A stretch of 64,000 bases of DNA, taken from contig JAHBWE010000003.1 in assembly GCA_019637155.1 (NCBI GenBank), forward strand, positions 248,001 through 312,000. Direction: 5' to 3'. Below, one piece after another: positions 1 through 7,928 of the stretch; position 1 is the stretch's first letter, and every line of letters starts with the position of its first letter. Source of the stretch: Labilithrix sp. Its GTDB lineage: Bacteria; Myxococcota_A; Polyangia; Polyangiales; Polyangiaceae. The position numbers and the translations under genes were made by a program. The notes under the pieces are model-generated. The model was not told the DNA's origin. It saw only the letters and a list, made by a program, of their open reading frames with translations, and ran no database searches.

Positions 1-1851
1 ATCCCGTACCCGTACGACAAGCTCGATCTCGTCGCCGTGCCCGCCCTCGCCGCCGGCGCGATGGAGAACCCCGGCCTCGTCACGTTCCGCGAGGAGCTCC
101 TCCTCGTCGATCCCGCGCGCGCGTCGACGGAGAGCAAGCGCGATCAGGCCGAGGTCATCGCGCACGAGCTCGCGCACCAGTGGTTCGGCAACCTCGTCAC
201 CGCGGCGTGGTGGAACGACCTCTGGCTCAACGAGGGGATGGCGACCTGGATGCAGGCCAAGATCGTCCACGCGCTGCACCCCGAGTGGGGGGTGAACGTC
301 GACGCCGTCGTCGCGATGCACGAGGTGATGGACACGGACGGCCTCGCCGCCGCGCGCCGCGTGCGCCAGCCGGTGCTCTCGAGCGCGGACGTCGAGGACG
401 CCTTCGACGGCATCACGTACCAGAAGGGCGCCGCGGTCCTCTCCACGATCGAGCGCTGGATCGGCGAGGCGGCCTTCCAGAAGGCGATCAAGGAGTACCT
501 CGGAGCGAACGCGCACCAGAGCGTGCCGACGCAGAAGCTCTTCGAGGCGCTCGACCGCGCGTCGGGCAAGGACGTGACCTCCCTCGCCTCGGGCTACCTC
601 GATCAGGCCGGCGTGCCCGAGGTCGTCGCCGGCGTCGTCTGCGAGCAGGGCTCACGCTGGCACGTCGAGCTCGGCGCGCGCTCGTGGCGCCCGCTCGGCG
701 CGACGGGCGCGAACGAAGACGACAACCGCACGTGGAACATCCCGGTCTGCCTCCGCGTCGACGGGGCGAAGAAGGACGAGTGCGTGGACCTCGTCGGCGG
801 CGCGCCTTCGCTCACCGCCGGCCGCGGCGCCTGCCCCGCCTTCGTCCACCCGAACACCGCGCTCTCGTATTACCGCTGGTCGCTCCCGGAGAAGCAGCTC
901 GTCAAGCTCGCCGAGAGCCGCGCGAGCGTCGACGTGCCCGCGCGCGTCTCCGTCCTCTCGAACACGTGGTCGGCCGTTCGCAGCGGCGACGTCGACGCGA
1001 AGGCCGTCCTCAAGGTGCTGCCCGCGTTCGACGCCGAGACCGCGCGCCAGCCGGTCACCGAGGTCGTCTCGATCCTCCACCGGATGAGCCGCGCGATGAT
1101 CGACGAGGAGACGCGGCCCGCGTTCCGCAAGTTCGCGCGCGCGCGCCTCGAGAAGCGGAAGAAGGCGCTCGGGTGGACGCCGGCGGCGAAGAACGCCGGC
1201 GACGACGCGCTCCTCCGGCGCACCGTCCTCGTCGCGATGGCGGACGTCGTCGAGGACGAGGCGACGCTCAAGGAGGCGGAGGAGCTCGCGCGGAAGTGGC
1301 TCGCCGATCCGTCGAGCGTCGATCCCGACGTCGCGACGTTCGCGGTGAGCCTCGGCACGCGCCGCGCGAAGGACGAGCGGATCGACGCGCTCGTCAAGGC
1401 GCTCAAGGAGGCGAAGAACGAGGAGGACCACGGCGTCGCGCTCGCGGCGCTCGGCGCGTTCGACGATCCCGCCGTCCTCGAGCGCGCGCTCGATCGCCTC
1501 CTCGGCGACGACGTCGCGACGAACGAGATCGGGACCGTGCTCGCCTCCGCGAGCCACCGCCGCGCCTCGCACGCGACCGCCGACCGCTGGGTGCAGAAGC
1601 ACTGGGACGAGCTGCGGAAGAAGCTGCCGGGGCACCTCTCGCACGGCCTCCTCCGCGCGCCCGACGGCGGCTGCACCACACGCGAAGCGGACGAGGACGC
1701 GGTCTTCTACGGACCGCGCGCCGAGCAGATGGAAGGCGGACGGCGCGCGCTCGAGCAATCGCTCGAGTCCGTCGCCCACTGCGTCGCGCTCCGCCGCAAA
1801 GGCGAAGCCACGCTCCACGCCGCCCTCGTCGGTCCCCCGAAGAAGAAGTGA
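1..1851 (+). CDS. M1 family metallopeptidase (aminopeptidase N-like), 5' end missing
   Basis: A zinc aminopeptidase that would remove N-terminal residues from peptides. The reading frame is open from base 1 (IPYPYDKLDLV...), so the start lies outside the window and only about 616 residues are present. Visible signatures in order are the substrate-binding GAMEN motif (about residue 20), the zinc site HELAHQWFGN (about 55) and the downstream WLNEG glutamate (about 78). These identify family M1 clearly. The remaining 500 residues match the position of the helical ERAP1-like C-terminal domain, with many alanine-rich helices and no further motif. Whether the missing N-terminus carries a signal peptide cannot be seen. 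The gene ends one base before the convergent FHA gene. Confidence 0.93.
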   Translation: MPYPYDKLDLVAVPALAAGAMENPGLVTFREELLLVDPARASTESKRDQAEVIAHELAHQWFGNLVTAAWWNDLWLNEGMATWMQAKIVHALHPEWGVNVDAVVAMHEVMDTDGLAAARRVRQPVLSSADVEDAFDGITYQKGAAVLSTIERWIGEAAFQKAIKEYLGANAHQSVPTQKLFEALDRASGKDVTSLASGYLDQAGVPEVVAGVVCEQGSRWHVELGARSWRPLGATGANEDDNRTWNIPVCLRVDGAKKDECVDLVGGAPSLTAGRGACPAFVHPNTALSYYRWSLPEKQLVKLAESRASVDVPARVSVLSNTWSAVRSGDVDAKAVLKVLPAFDAETARQPVTEVVSILHRMSRAMIDEETRPAFRKFARARLEKRKKALGWTPAAKNAGDDALLRRTVLVAMADVVEDEATLKEAEELARKWLADPSSVDPDVATFAVSLGTRRAKDERIDALVKALKEAKNEEDHGVALAALGAFDDPAVLERALDRLLGDDVATNEIGTVLASASHRRASHATADRWVQKHWDELRKKLPGHLSHGLLRAPDGGCTTREADEDAVFYGPRAEQMEGGRRALEQSLESVAHCVALRRKGEATLHAALVGPPKKK

Positions 1852-1852
1852 C

Positions 1853-2875
1853 TCAGGCGACGCGGCGCCAGAAGCAGCGCACCGCGGTGTCGCCGCTTCC
1901 GAGGAGGAGGACGGCGCCGTGATCGCTCACCTCGAGGTGGCGCACGACCGTGCCCTCGACGCTGATGCCGTGGGTCGAGGCGAGATCGAAGGCGTGCACC
2001 TTCTCGCCCTCGCGCAAGAAGAGGACGTGGAGGCGCGACGTGCAGCTGTCGGTGATGCGGCGGAGGTTCTCCGAGATGCACTTCTCCGAGCGGCCGATGA
2101 CGACGCCGCCGACGAGGTCCTGCGCCGTGACGCTGACCGTCGCGGTGTGGCCCTTCCGCTCGAGGGTGACCGCCCAGCGGGAGCTGCTCGTGAGGTTGCC
2201 GAGGTTCGCGGCCGGGACCTGCGAGCCGAGGACGACCGACATCGGCATCAGCGTGATGCGCGACAGGCGGTTCGAGCCCTTCGACCGCGGCGCCGGCTCC
2301 CGGTACGGGTTGCCGGCCGGGCGCGGCGGGAGCTCCTCGACGACCGGGGTCGGCAGATCGTTCGGGAGCTCGTCGTCCTCGCTCTCGTTCGGGAGCGCGA
2401 CGATGGCGTATTCGCCGAGGCCGACCGCGACCGGGCCCTCCGCGAAGACGGAGCTCTGACGCGAGCCGTCGGCGAGCGTGAAGCCCATGTCGGTGTGGAG
2501 ATCGAGGAGGCGGAGCGCGACCTTGCCGCTGGGCAGGCCGACCGAGCGAACGAGGAGATGACGCAGCGAGACGAAGGGATCGTCGTGAAGGACGAGGCCG
2601 CACTGCGAGTGGCGGCCGACGACGACGAAGGCGTCCGGGTGAGCCACGAGCGGGACCCCGCCGAACGCGGCTTTGCGGATGAAGACGATGCGATGGCCGG
2701 AGCGTCCGCCGAGCGTGTCGGGGGAGCTCTTGACGACGCCGCGCGCGAAGGCGTACGCGGCTCGGAGGTCGGGGATGAGACGAGGCGCGGGCGCCTCGGG
2801 GAAGCACTCGGTCTTGACGTTTCCGCGCGGGTGGGGAGCCCTTACGTGTGAATCCAACCCCACCACGCTAAGCAC
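1853..2875 (-). CDS. Protein with two FHA domains
   Basis: A probable phosphothreonine-binding protein. Two forkhead-associated modules are visible: the first (about residues 50-150) has VVVGRHSQCGLVL followed by VSLRH, and the second (about 235-335) has VVIGRSEKC followed by TSRLH, so both show the G-R and S-R-H positions of the fold. A proline/glutamate-rich linker joins them. There is no kinase domain or membrane segment. The gene follows the ABC permease gene by 2 bases on the same strand and is probably the last gene of that operon, which suggests a role in phospho-dependent control of the transporter (inference). The start is uncertain: GTG at 2875 follows GGGGAATAAGC, and GTG 2866 or TTG 2857 are alternatives. 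The frame stays open upstream, but that part mirrors the permease gene. Confidence 0.85.
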   Translation of the reverse strand: MLSVVGLDSHVRAPHPRGNVKTECFPEAPAPRLIPDLRAAYAFARGVVKSSPDTLGGRSGHRIVFIRKAAFGGVPLVAHPDAFVVVGRHSQCGLVLHDDPFVSLRHLLVRSVGLPSGKVALRLLDLHTDMGFTLADGSRQSSVFAEGPVAVGLGEYAIVALPNESEDDELPNDLPTPVVEELPPRPAGNPYREPAPRSKGSNRLSRITLMPMSVVLGSQVPAANLGNLTSSSRWAVTLERKGHTATVSVTAQDLVGGVVIGRSEKCISENLRRITDSCTSRLHVLFLREGEKVHAFDLASTHGISVEGTVVRHLEVSDHGAVLLLGSGDTAVRCFWRRVA

Positions 2876-2877
2876 GC

Positions 2878-4110
2878 TTATTCCCCGCGCAATGCGTCGA
2901 TCGGAGAAACCTTCGCCGCCCGCCACGCCGGGGCCAGGCCGAAGACCACGCCGGTCACGACGGCAAGCGCGAGGCCGAGCGCGATCGACCACGCCGGGAG
3001 CGTGAATTCCCAGCGCCCGAGCGAGGAGCGGGCCACGACCGCGACGAGCCACGCGACGCCGACCCCTCCCAACACGCCGAGGACGCCGCCGCTCAACGAG
3101 AGGGCGGCCGCCTCGAGGAGGAACTGGACCATGATGCTCCCCGGCGTCGCCCCGATCGCGCGGCGGAGGCCGATCTCGCGACGCCGCTCGCTCACGCTCA
3201 CGAGCATGACGTTCATGATGTTGATGCCCGACGCGAGGAGCGCGAGGACGCCGGTGCCGAGGAGGAGGACCTGGATGACGGTGAGGATCAGCTCCTCGTT
3301 GCCGCCGCTCTGGTCCTGGCGGAGCGCGAAGTTCATCACCCCGAAGTGGCGGCGGAGGAGCGTGCTCTGCACGGTGGCGCGGGCGCCGAGGCGCGCCTCG
3401 GGCGACGACGGACCGCGCACGTAGACGCGTCCGACCTTGTGCTCCGGCGAGTAGATCGCGTCGAACGTCGTCTCCGGGAGGAGGACCTTGTTGTCCCACG
3501 CCCACGTGCCCTCCTTGCTCCCCATCGTCGGCTTGTGCGCGAGCACGCCGACGACGTTGAAGAGCTTGCCGCCCACCGCGAGGCGCAGCGAGTCGTCGAG
3601 CGCGTGGCTGCCGAGGAGCTCCTCGTAGACGCGATGCCCCACCACCGCGACGTGGGCGCCGCTCCTCTTGTCCTCGTCGTCGAGCGGACGCCCCTTCTCG
3701 ATCGTGAGGCGGTAGAGCTCGAGCGTCGCCGCGCTCGCGCTGACGACGGCGACGCGCTTCTCCTTCCCCGCGTAGCGGGCGAGCTCCCACGACGCCGAGA
3801 ACTCGGAGGCGACGAGCGGTCCGCCGAGCGCCTCCGACTCGGCGAGCACGTCGCCGTCGGAGCGCGTGAGCGGGCGCGTCGTCTTCTCGCGCTGCGCCTG
3901 CGGCGCGTCCTTCTGATCGACCGCGATGACGTCGGAGTCGGAGACGCGCTGGTTCTGCTCGATGAGGAGCGTCTTGCCGCCGACGATGAGGCTCGCGAGG
4001 AGCACGATCGATCCGGTGCCGATCATGATCCCGAGCAACGTGAGGAACGCGCGGACGCGATGCGCGAACGCGCCGCCGAGCGAGCGGAGGAGATCGAGCG
4101 TCCCCATCAT
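2878..4110 (-). CDS. MacB/FtsX-type ABC transporter permease (second of two)
   Basis: Membrane subunit of a MacB-like export complex. It has an N-terminal membrane helix (FLTLLGIMIGTGSIVLLASL), a large periplasmic region of about 230 residues of the MacB core type, and three C-terminal helices that include the FtsX signature NIMNVMLVSVSERRREIGL. Its 410 residues are usual for stand-alone permeases of the family. The start ATG at 4110 overlaps the stop of the preceding permease as ATGATG, and ATG 4107 is equally possible. Gene order is ATPase, adaptor, permease, permease, FHA protein, all on the minus strand. The two permeases have the same length and architecture, so a heterodimer is likely. 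Confidence 0.92.
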   Translation of the reverse strand: MMGTLDLLRSLGGAFAHRVRAFLTLLGIMIGTGSIVLLASLIVGGKTLLIEQNQRVSDSDVIAVDQKDAPQAQREKTTRPLTRSDGDVLAESEALGGPLVASEFSASWELARYAGKEKRVAVVSASAATLELYRLTIEKGRPLDDEDKRSGAHVAVVGHRVYEELLGSHALDDSLRLAVGGKLFNVVGVLAHKPTMGSKEGTWAWDNKVLLPETTFDAIYSPEHKVGRVYVRGPSSPEARLGARATVQSTLLRRHFGVMNFALRQDQSGGNEELILTVIQVLLLGTGVLALLASGINIMNVMLVSVSERRREIGLRRAIGATPGSIMVQFLLEAAALSLSGGVLGVLGGVGVAWLVAVVARSSLGRWEFTLPAWSIALGLALAVVTGVVFGLAPAWRAAKVSPIDALRGE

Positions 4111-5339
4111 CGCCGCATCGCCTCGACCGGATCGAGCCCCGCCGCCTTCTTCGCCGGCAGCCAGCCGAAGCCGACGCCGATCACGAACGTGACGACGAGC
4201 GCGGCGAGGACCGCCCACGGCGCGACCGAGTGCTGCCAGGTCGCGAACTTCTTCGCGATGAGGATCGACGCGAGGGTCGCGGTCGCGATCCCGAGCGCGG
4301 TGCCGGTCGCGCCGCCGAAGACGGAGAGGAGCGTCGACTCGATGAGGAACTGCGTCCCGATCGTGCGCGGCGACGCGCCGAGCGCCTTCCGGAGCCCGAT
4401 CTCGGTCACGCGCTCGGAGACCGCGACGAGCATCATGTTCATGACGCCGACGCCGCCGACGAAGAGCGCGATGCCGGCGAGGACCGCGACGATGAGCTCC
4501 AGCGTCATGAACATCATGTGGAATTCCTTCATTCCACCGGAAAAGTCGAGAATCTCGAAATCATCGACGCCGGGGTGACGCTGCTCCATCCGCGCGTTGA
4601 TGAGGCGCTTCACGATGTCGTTCGACGACGCAGCGTCGGTCTTCACGAAGAGGATCGCCTGGTTCTGCGTCTGCGGATTGACGTCCTGCATCGCCTCCGT
4701 CGGGACGACGACGAGATCGGTCCAGTCGAACCCGAAGCCGACCCCGAACCGCTCCGTGTTGCCGAGCGCGCCGATGACGCGGCAGCGCAGGGCGCCGATC
4801 GTGAGGAGGCTCCCGACCGGCTCCGCCGGCGCGGGGAAGACCTGCTCGGCGAGCTTCTTCCCCACCACGCAGACCGGCGCGTGCTCGCGGTTGTCGGCGT
4901 CGTCGAAGAGGCGGCCGTGACCGAGCGGGAGGCTGAACGCCTCGAAGAACGCGGCGTCGCCGGCGATGACGGAGGGGCGCGCCTTGAGCCCGCTCTCCGC
5001 CATCGCGTCGAGCTCCCCCATCTGGCTGTAGAGCGAGAGCGCCTCGACGTGGGGAAGGTCCTTCGCGATGCGCTCGCGATCGACGGGACGGATGCCGGTC
5101 TCGTACGCGAACTGCTTGTTCTGCCCGCGCACCGGCGACTTCGACCACATGAGCAGGATGCGCGCGCCGCCGAGGTCCTCGATCCCCTTCGCGAGCGTGT
5201 TGAGCCCGCTCTCGGCGAGCGACGACATCACGACGATCGCGAAGGCGCCGATCGTGATCGACAGCACGGTGAGGAGGGAGCGCCCGCGGTTGGCCGCGAG
5301 CGCAGACGCCGCCATGCGGAGCGTCTCGAGGAGCGACAT
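4107..5339 (-). CDS. MacB/FtsX-type ABC transporter permease (first of two)
   Basis: Membrane subunit paired with the following permease. It begins MSLLETLRMAASALAANRGR, then a membrane helix (LLTVLSITIGAFAIVVMSSL), a MacB-core periplasmic domain, and a C-terminal FtsX block with NMMLVAVSERVTEIGLRKAL between membrane helices. It is 410 residues, the same as its neighbour. The start ATG 5339 lies 11 bases downstream of the adaptor stop. No ATP-binding motif is present, so it depends on the ATPase encoded at 6541-7227. The substrate is unknown; family members export macrolides, peptides or lipoproteins. Confidence 0.92.
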   Translation of the reverse strand: MSLLETLRMAASALAANRGRSLLTVLSITIGAFAIVVMSSLAESGLNTLAKGIEDLGGARILLMWSKSPVRGQNKQFAYETGIRPVDRERIAKDLPHVEALSLYSQMGELDAMAESGLKARPSVIAGDAAFFEAFSLPLGHGRLFDDADNREHAPVCVVGKKLAEQVFPAPAEPVGSLLTIGALRCRVIGALGNTERFGVGFGFDWTDLVVVPTEAMQDVNPQTQNQAILFVKTDAASSNDIVKRLINARMEQRHPGVDDFEILDFSGGMKEFHMMFMTLELIVAVLAGIALFVGGVGVMNMMLVAVSERVTEIGLRKALGASPRTIGTQFLIESTLLSVFGGATGTALGIATATLASILIAKKFATWQHSVAPWAVLAALVVTFVIGVGFGWLPAKKAAGLDPVEAMRR

Positions 5340-5350
5340 GACGCGCGCGC

Positions 5351-6544
5351 TTACATCTTGGCTTCGTTCGCGGAGGACGAGCCGGGCTTGAGCATCACCT
5401 TCGCGCCCTCGGCGACGCCGGAGACCTCGACCTCGCGATCGTTGCGGAGGCCGACCGTGACCTCGACCTGGGTCTGCTTCGGCTGGCCCTTCGCGTCGGT
5501 CTCGACCGTCGTCACGAAGGACTTGCCTCCCTCTTTCACCACCGCCTCGATCGGGACGACGAGGACGTTCGGCTTCGAGTCGAGGTGGACGCGCACGTCC
5601 GCGGTCATGCCCGGCTTCACGAGGCCGTCCGGCTCTTCGAGGAGCGCCTCGACCGGGAAGACCTCGAGCTCCTTGCCGGTGACCTTCACCGACGCGGGCG
5701 CGACCTTCGTGATCTTCGCCTCGTAGGACTTGCCCGGCAGCGCGTCGAGGGTGAGCGTCGCGGTGCGGCCGACGGAGACCTTCGCGACGTCGATCTGGTT
5801 CAGGTTCACCTTCACGAGGAGGGTGGAGAGATCCGCGATCGTGAGGAGCGGCTTGCCGTCCATCGTCGCCTGCACGCCGGGGACGACCGACTCGCCGGGC
5901 TCGATGTTGCGGACGATGACGGTGCCCGACATCGGGGAGACGATCCGCGTGTAGCGGAGGCGGTCCTGGCTCACGTTGCGCGCGACTTCCGCCGACTTGA
6001 GCTGGAGCGCCTTCGTGCGCTCGTCCTGCGTCGTCGTGAGGAGCTCCGTCTGCGGGGCGATCCCCTGCGCGACGCCGCGCTCCGCGCGCTCCTTCTGGAT
6101 GCCCGCGAAGTCGAGCGCGGCGGAGATCGACGCGATCTCCGCCTCGTTCTTCTCGAGGTCGCGCTGGTAGTCGATCGGATCGAGGGCGATGAGGACGTCG
6201 CCCTTCTTCACCGTGGCGCCCTCCTCCACGAACACCTGCTGCACCGTGCCGGCGACCTTGGACTTCAGGTCCGCCTTCTCGCGCGGGGCGATCTTGCCGG
6301 TCTCGAAGATCTCCACGTCGAGGCTCTTCTTCGTCACGGTGACGAGGAGCGCGGGGTCGACGGGCTTCGCGGTGGCGCGGCTCTTCTGCGCGAAGAACGC
6401 GCCCCCGCCGGCGATCGACAAGAGCGCGAGGCCCCACACCCAACGACGACGCTTCGGACGGCGCTTCGGCGCGCTCGCCTTCGGAGGTTCGGTCACGGCC
6501 TTACTGACAGGGAACAAGGTCGGGGTCTTGGCTTCGTCGCTCAT
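5351..6544 (-). CDS. MacA/HlyD-type periplasmic adaptor subunit
   Basis: Periplasmic adaptor that links the inner-membrane permeases to an outer-membrane channel. A short cytoplasmic head rich in K/R/P is followed by one membrane anchor (WGLALLSIAGGGAFFAQ, about residue 35). Next come the split lipoyl half-motifs (VAGTVQQVFVEEGATVKKGD and MSGTVIVRNIEPGE) that flank an alpha-helical hairpin, then a beta-barrel and a membrane-proximal domain ending near VSGVAEGAKVML. It is 397 residues, normal for MacA relatives. The start ATG 6544 overlaps the ATPase stop as ATGA, so translation is coupled. No TolC-like outer-membrane factor is seen nearby. Confidence 0.92.
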   Translation of the reverse strand: MSDEAKTPTLFPVSKAVTEPPKASAPKRRPKRRRWVWGLALLSIAGGGAFFAQKSRATAKPVDPALLVTVTKKSLDVEIFETGKIAPREKADLKSKVAGTVQQVFVEEGATVKKGDVLIALDPIDYQRDLEKNEAEIASISAALDFAGIQKERAERGVAQGIAPQTELLTTTQDERTKALQLKSAEVARNVSQDRLRYTRIVSPMSGTVIVRNIEPGESVVPGVQATMDGKPLLTIADLSTLLVKVNLNQIDVAKVSVGRTATLTLDALPGKSYEAKITKVAPASVKVTGKELEVFPVEALLEEPDGLVKPGMTADVRVHLDSKPNVLVVPIEAVVKEGGKSFVTTVETDAKGQPKQTQVEVTVGLRNDREVEVSGVAEGAKVMLKPGSSSANEAKM

Positions 6545-7227
6545 GCGGCCCTCGAATCGGAGACGATGTTTCCATCGGCAAAGGTCACGACGCGCTGCGC
6601 GTACTTGGCGATCGCCGGGTCGTGGGTGACCAGGACGACGGTGATGCCTTGTTCGTGCAGCCCACAAAAGAGCTCCATGACCTGCTTGGTCGTGGTGGAG
6701 TCGAGCGCGCCGGTCGGCTCGTCGGCGAGGAGGAGGAGCGGCTCGTTGACGATCGCGCGCGCGATCGCGACGCGCTGCTGCTGCCCGCCCGAGAGCTGGT
6801 TCGGGAGGTGGTCCTCGCGCTCGGAGAGACCGACCCGCGCGAGCGCCGCGCGCGCCTTCTCGCGCCGCGACCTCTTCGCCGCGCCGGCGTAGACGAGCGG
6901 CAGCTCCACGTTCGCGACCGCGTCGAGCCGCGGCAGGAGGTGGAACGACTGGAAGACGAAGCCGATCTTGCGGTTCCGGAGCTCCGCGAGCGCCTCTTCG
7001 TCGAGGTCCTCGACCGCCTCGTCGTCGAGGAAGTAGCGGCCCTTGGTCGGACGATCGAGGGTGCCGATCACGTTGAGCGTGGTCGACTTGCCGGAGCCGC
7101 TCGCGCCCATGATCGCGACCATCTCACCGCGCGCGAGATCGACGGAGACCCCACGCAGCGCGCGGACCTCGACCTCCCCCATCTGGTAGGTCTTCTCGAC
7201 GTCGGTGAGCCGTACGACCGATGACAT
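6541..7227 (-). CDS. MacB/LolD-type ABC transporter ATPase
   Basis: Cytoplasmic ATPase that powers the adjacent two-permease export complex. It shows Walker A GASGSGKST (about residue 42), a Q-loop in VFQSFHLLPR, the signature LSGGQQQRVAIARA, Walker B LLLLADEPTGALD and a switch histidine in LVTHD. At 228 residues it has the standard length of this family. ATG 7227 is preferred over an upstream in-frame GTG at 7245 because the family begins close to VVRLTDVEKTY. It is the first gene of a five-gene minus-strand operon. The promoter should lie within 7228-7290, but I see no clear -35/-10 pair there. Confidence 0.93.
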   Translation of the reverse strand: MSSVVRLTDVEKTYQMGEVEVRALRGVSVDLARGEMVAIMGASGSGKSTTLNVIGTLDRPTKGRYFLDDEAVEDLDEEALAELRNRKIGFVFQSFHLLPRLDAVANVELPLVYAGAAKRSRREKARAALARVGLSEREDHLPNQLSGGQQQRVAIARAIVNEPLLLLADEPTGALDSTTTKQVMELFCGLHEQGITVVLVTHDPAIAKYAQRVVTFADGNIVSDSRAA

Positions 7228-7287
7228 GACGCGCCAACGCGCCACGGCGTAGCACGCGGCGGAGACGGCGCCAGGGCGCTGGAGGAA

Positions 7288-7812
7288 CTAGAGGAAGAAG
7301 GACGCGCCGATCGAGAACGACGGGTAGCCGATGCGCATGGTCAGCGAGACCTTGTCATTGAAATGATACCGGCCGCCGAGCATCAGGATCGGGTTCACGA
7401 GGTGCGCGTCGCGGTGCCGGTTGGCGGCGAAGCCGAGGCCGGGCTCGCCGAAGACGGACCAGTGGTTCGTGAGCCAGAAATTCCACTGCATCGCGACGGG
7501 CAAGAAGATCGTGTTCCGGGCGAAGAAGAGATCGGCGCCGAACGTGATCCCGACCGAGTTGTTGATCGTCTTCACGAAGCCGTTGTCGACGAGGACGATT
7601 GTGCCGCGAAATCCAGCACCTAGCTCGGTTTGACCGCCCCGGAACGGGCCGCCGAAGCCGAGGAGCCCGTGCGGCTCGGCCTCGAAGCGGTAGTCGGGGT
7701 GATCGCCCGGGGTCTTGATGATGGACTGGTCGGCTCGGGCCGGGCTGGCGGCGGCCAGGAGGGCGAGCAGGCAGGCGCCGGCCAGAGCGATCCTTCGCAT
7801 GCGAGCCATCAT
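7288..7812 (-). CDS. Outer-membrane beta-barrel-like protein with signal peptide
   Basis: A small exported protein of about 174 residues. The N-terminus MRRIALAGACLLALLAAASPARA is a signal peptide with an AxA cleavage site. The mature part alternates polar and hydrophobic residues with many glycines (GITFGADLFF, ILMLGGRYHF) and ends in SIGASFFL with a C-terminal aromatic, as in outer-membrane beta-barrels. The family is not recognised more precisely. The start may be ATG 7812, 7809 or 7800; only the last three positions of the n-region differ. The gene is divergent from the zinc-ribbon/TPR gene and lies 60 bases upstream of the transporter operon. Confidence 0.6.
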   Translation of the reverse strand: MMARMRRIALAGACLLALLAAASPARADQSIIKTPGDHPDYRFEAEPHGLLGFGGPFRGGQTELGAGFRGTIVLVDNGFVKTINNSVGITFGADLFFARNTIFLPVAMQWNFWLTNHWSVFGEPGLGFAANRHRDAHLVNPILMLGGRYHFNDKVSLTMRIGYPSFSIGASFFL

Positions 7813-7928
7813 GCACTCAGCAGAACCCACGGGTAAAGGACGGTCGGGCTGGCCATTGTGCTGACCGCCCACATGACGGCCCGTCAGAAACGAGCGAAGA
7901 ATCAAGGAATGCTGTAATATTCCGAGCC

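Noticed and set aside
652..1818. Long antisense frame opposite the M1 peptidase gene
   Set aside because: A shadow produced by high third-position GC; Arg/Glu/Ala-rich and without motifs. The same holds for other long antisense frames, such as 7902-9872 and 14773-17796.
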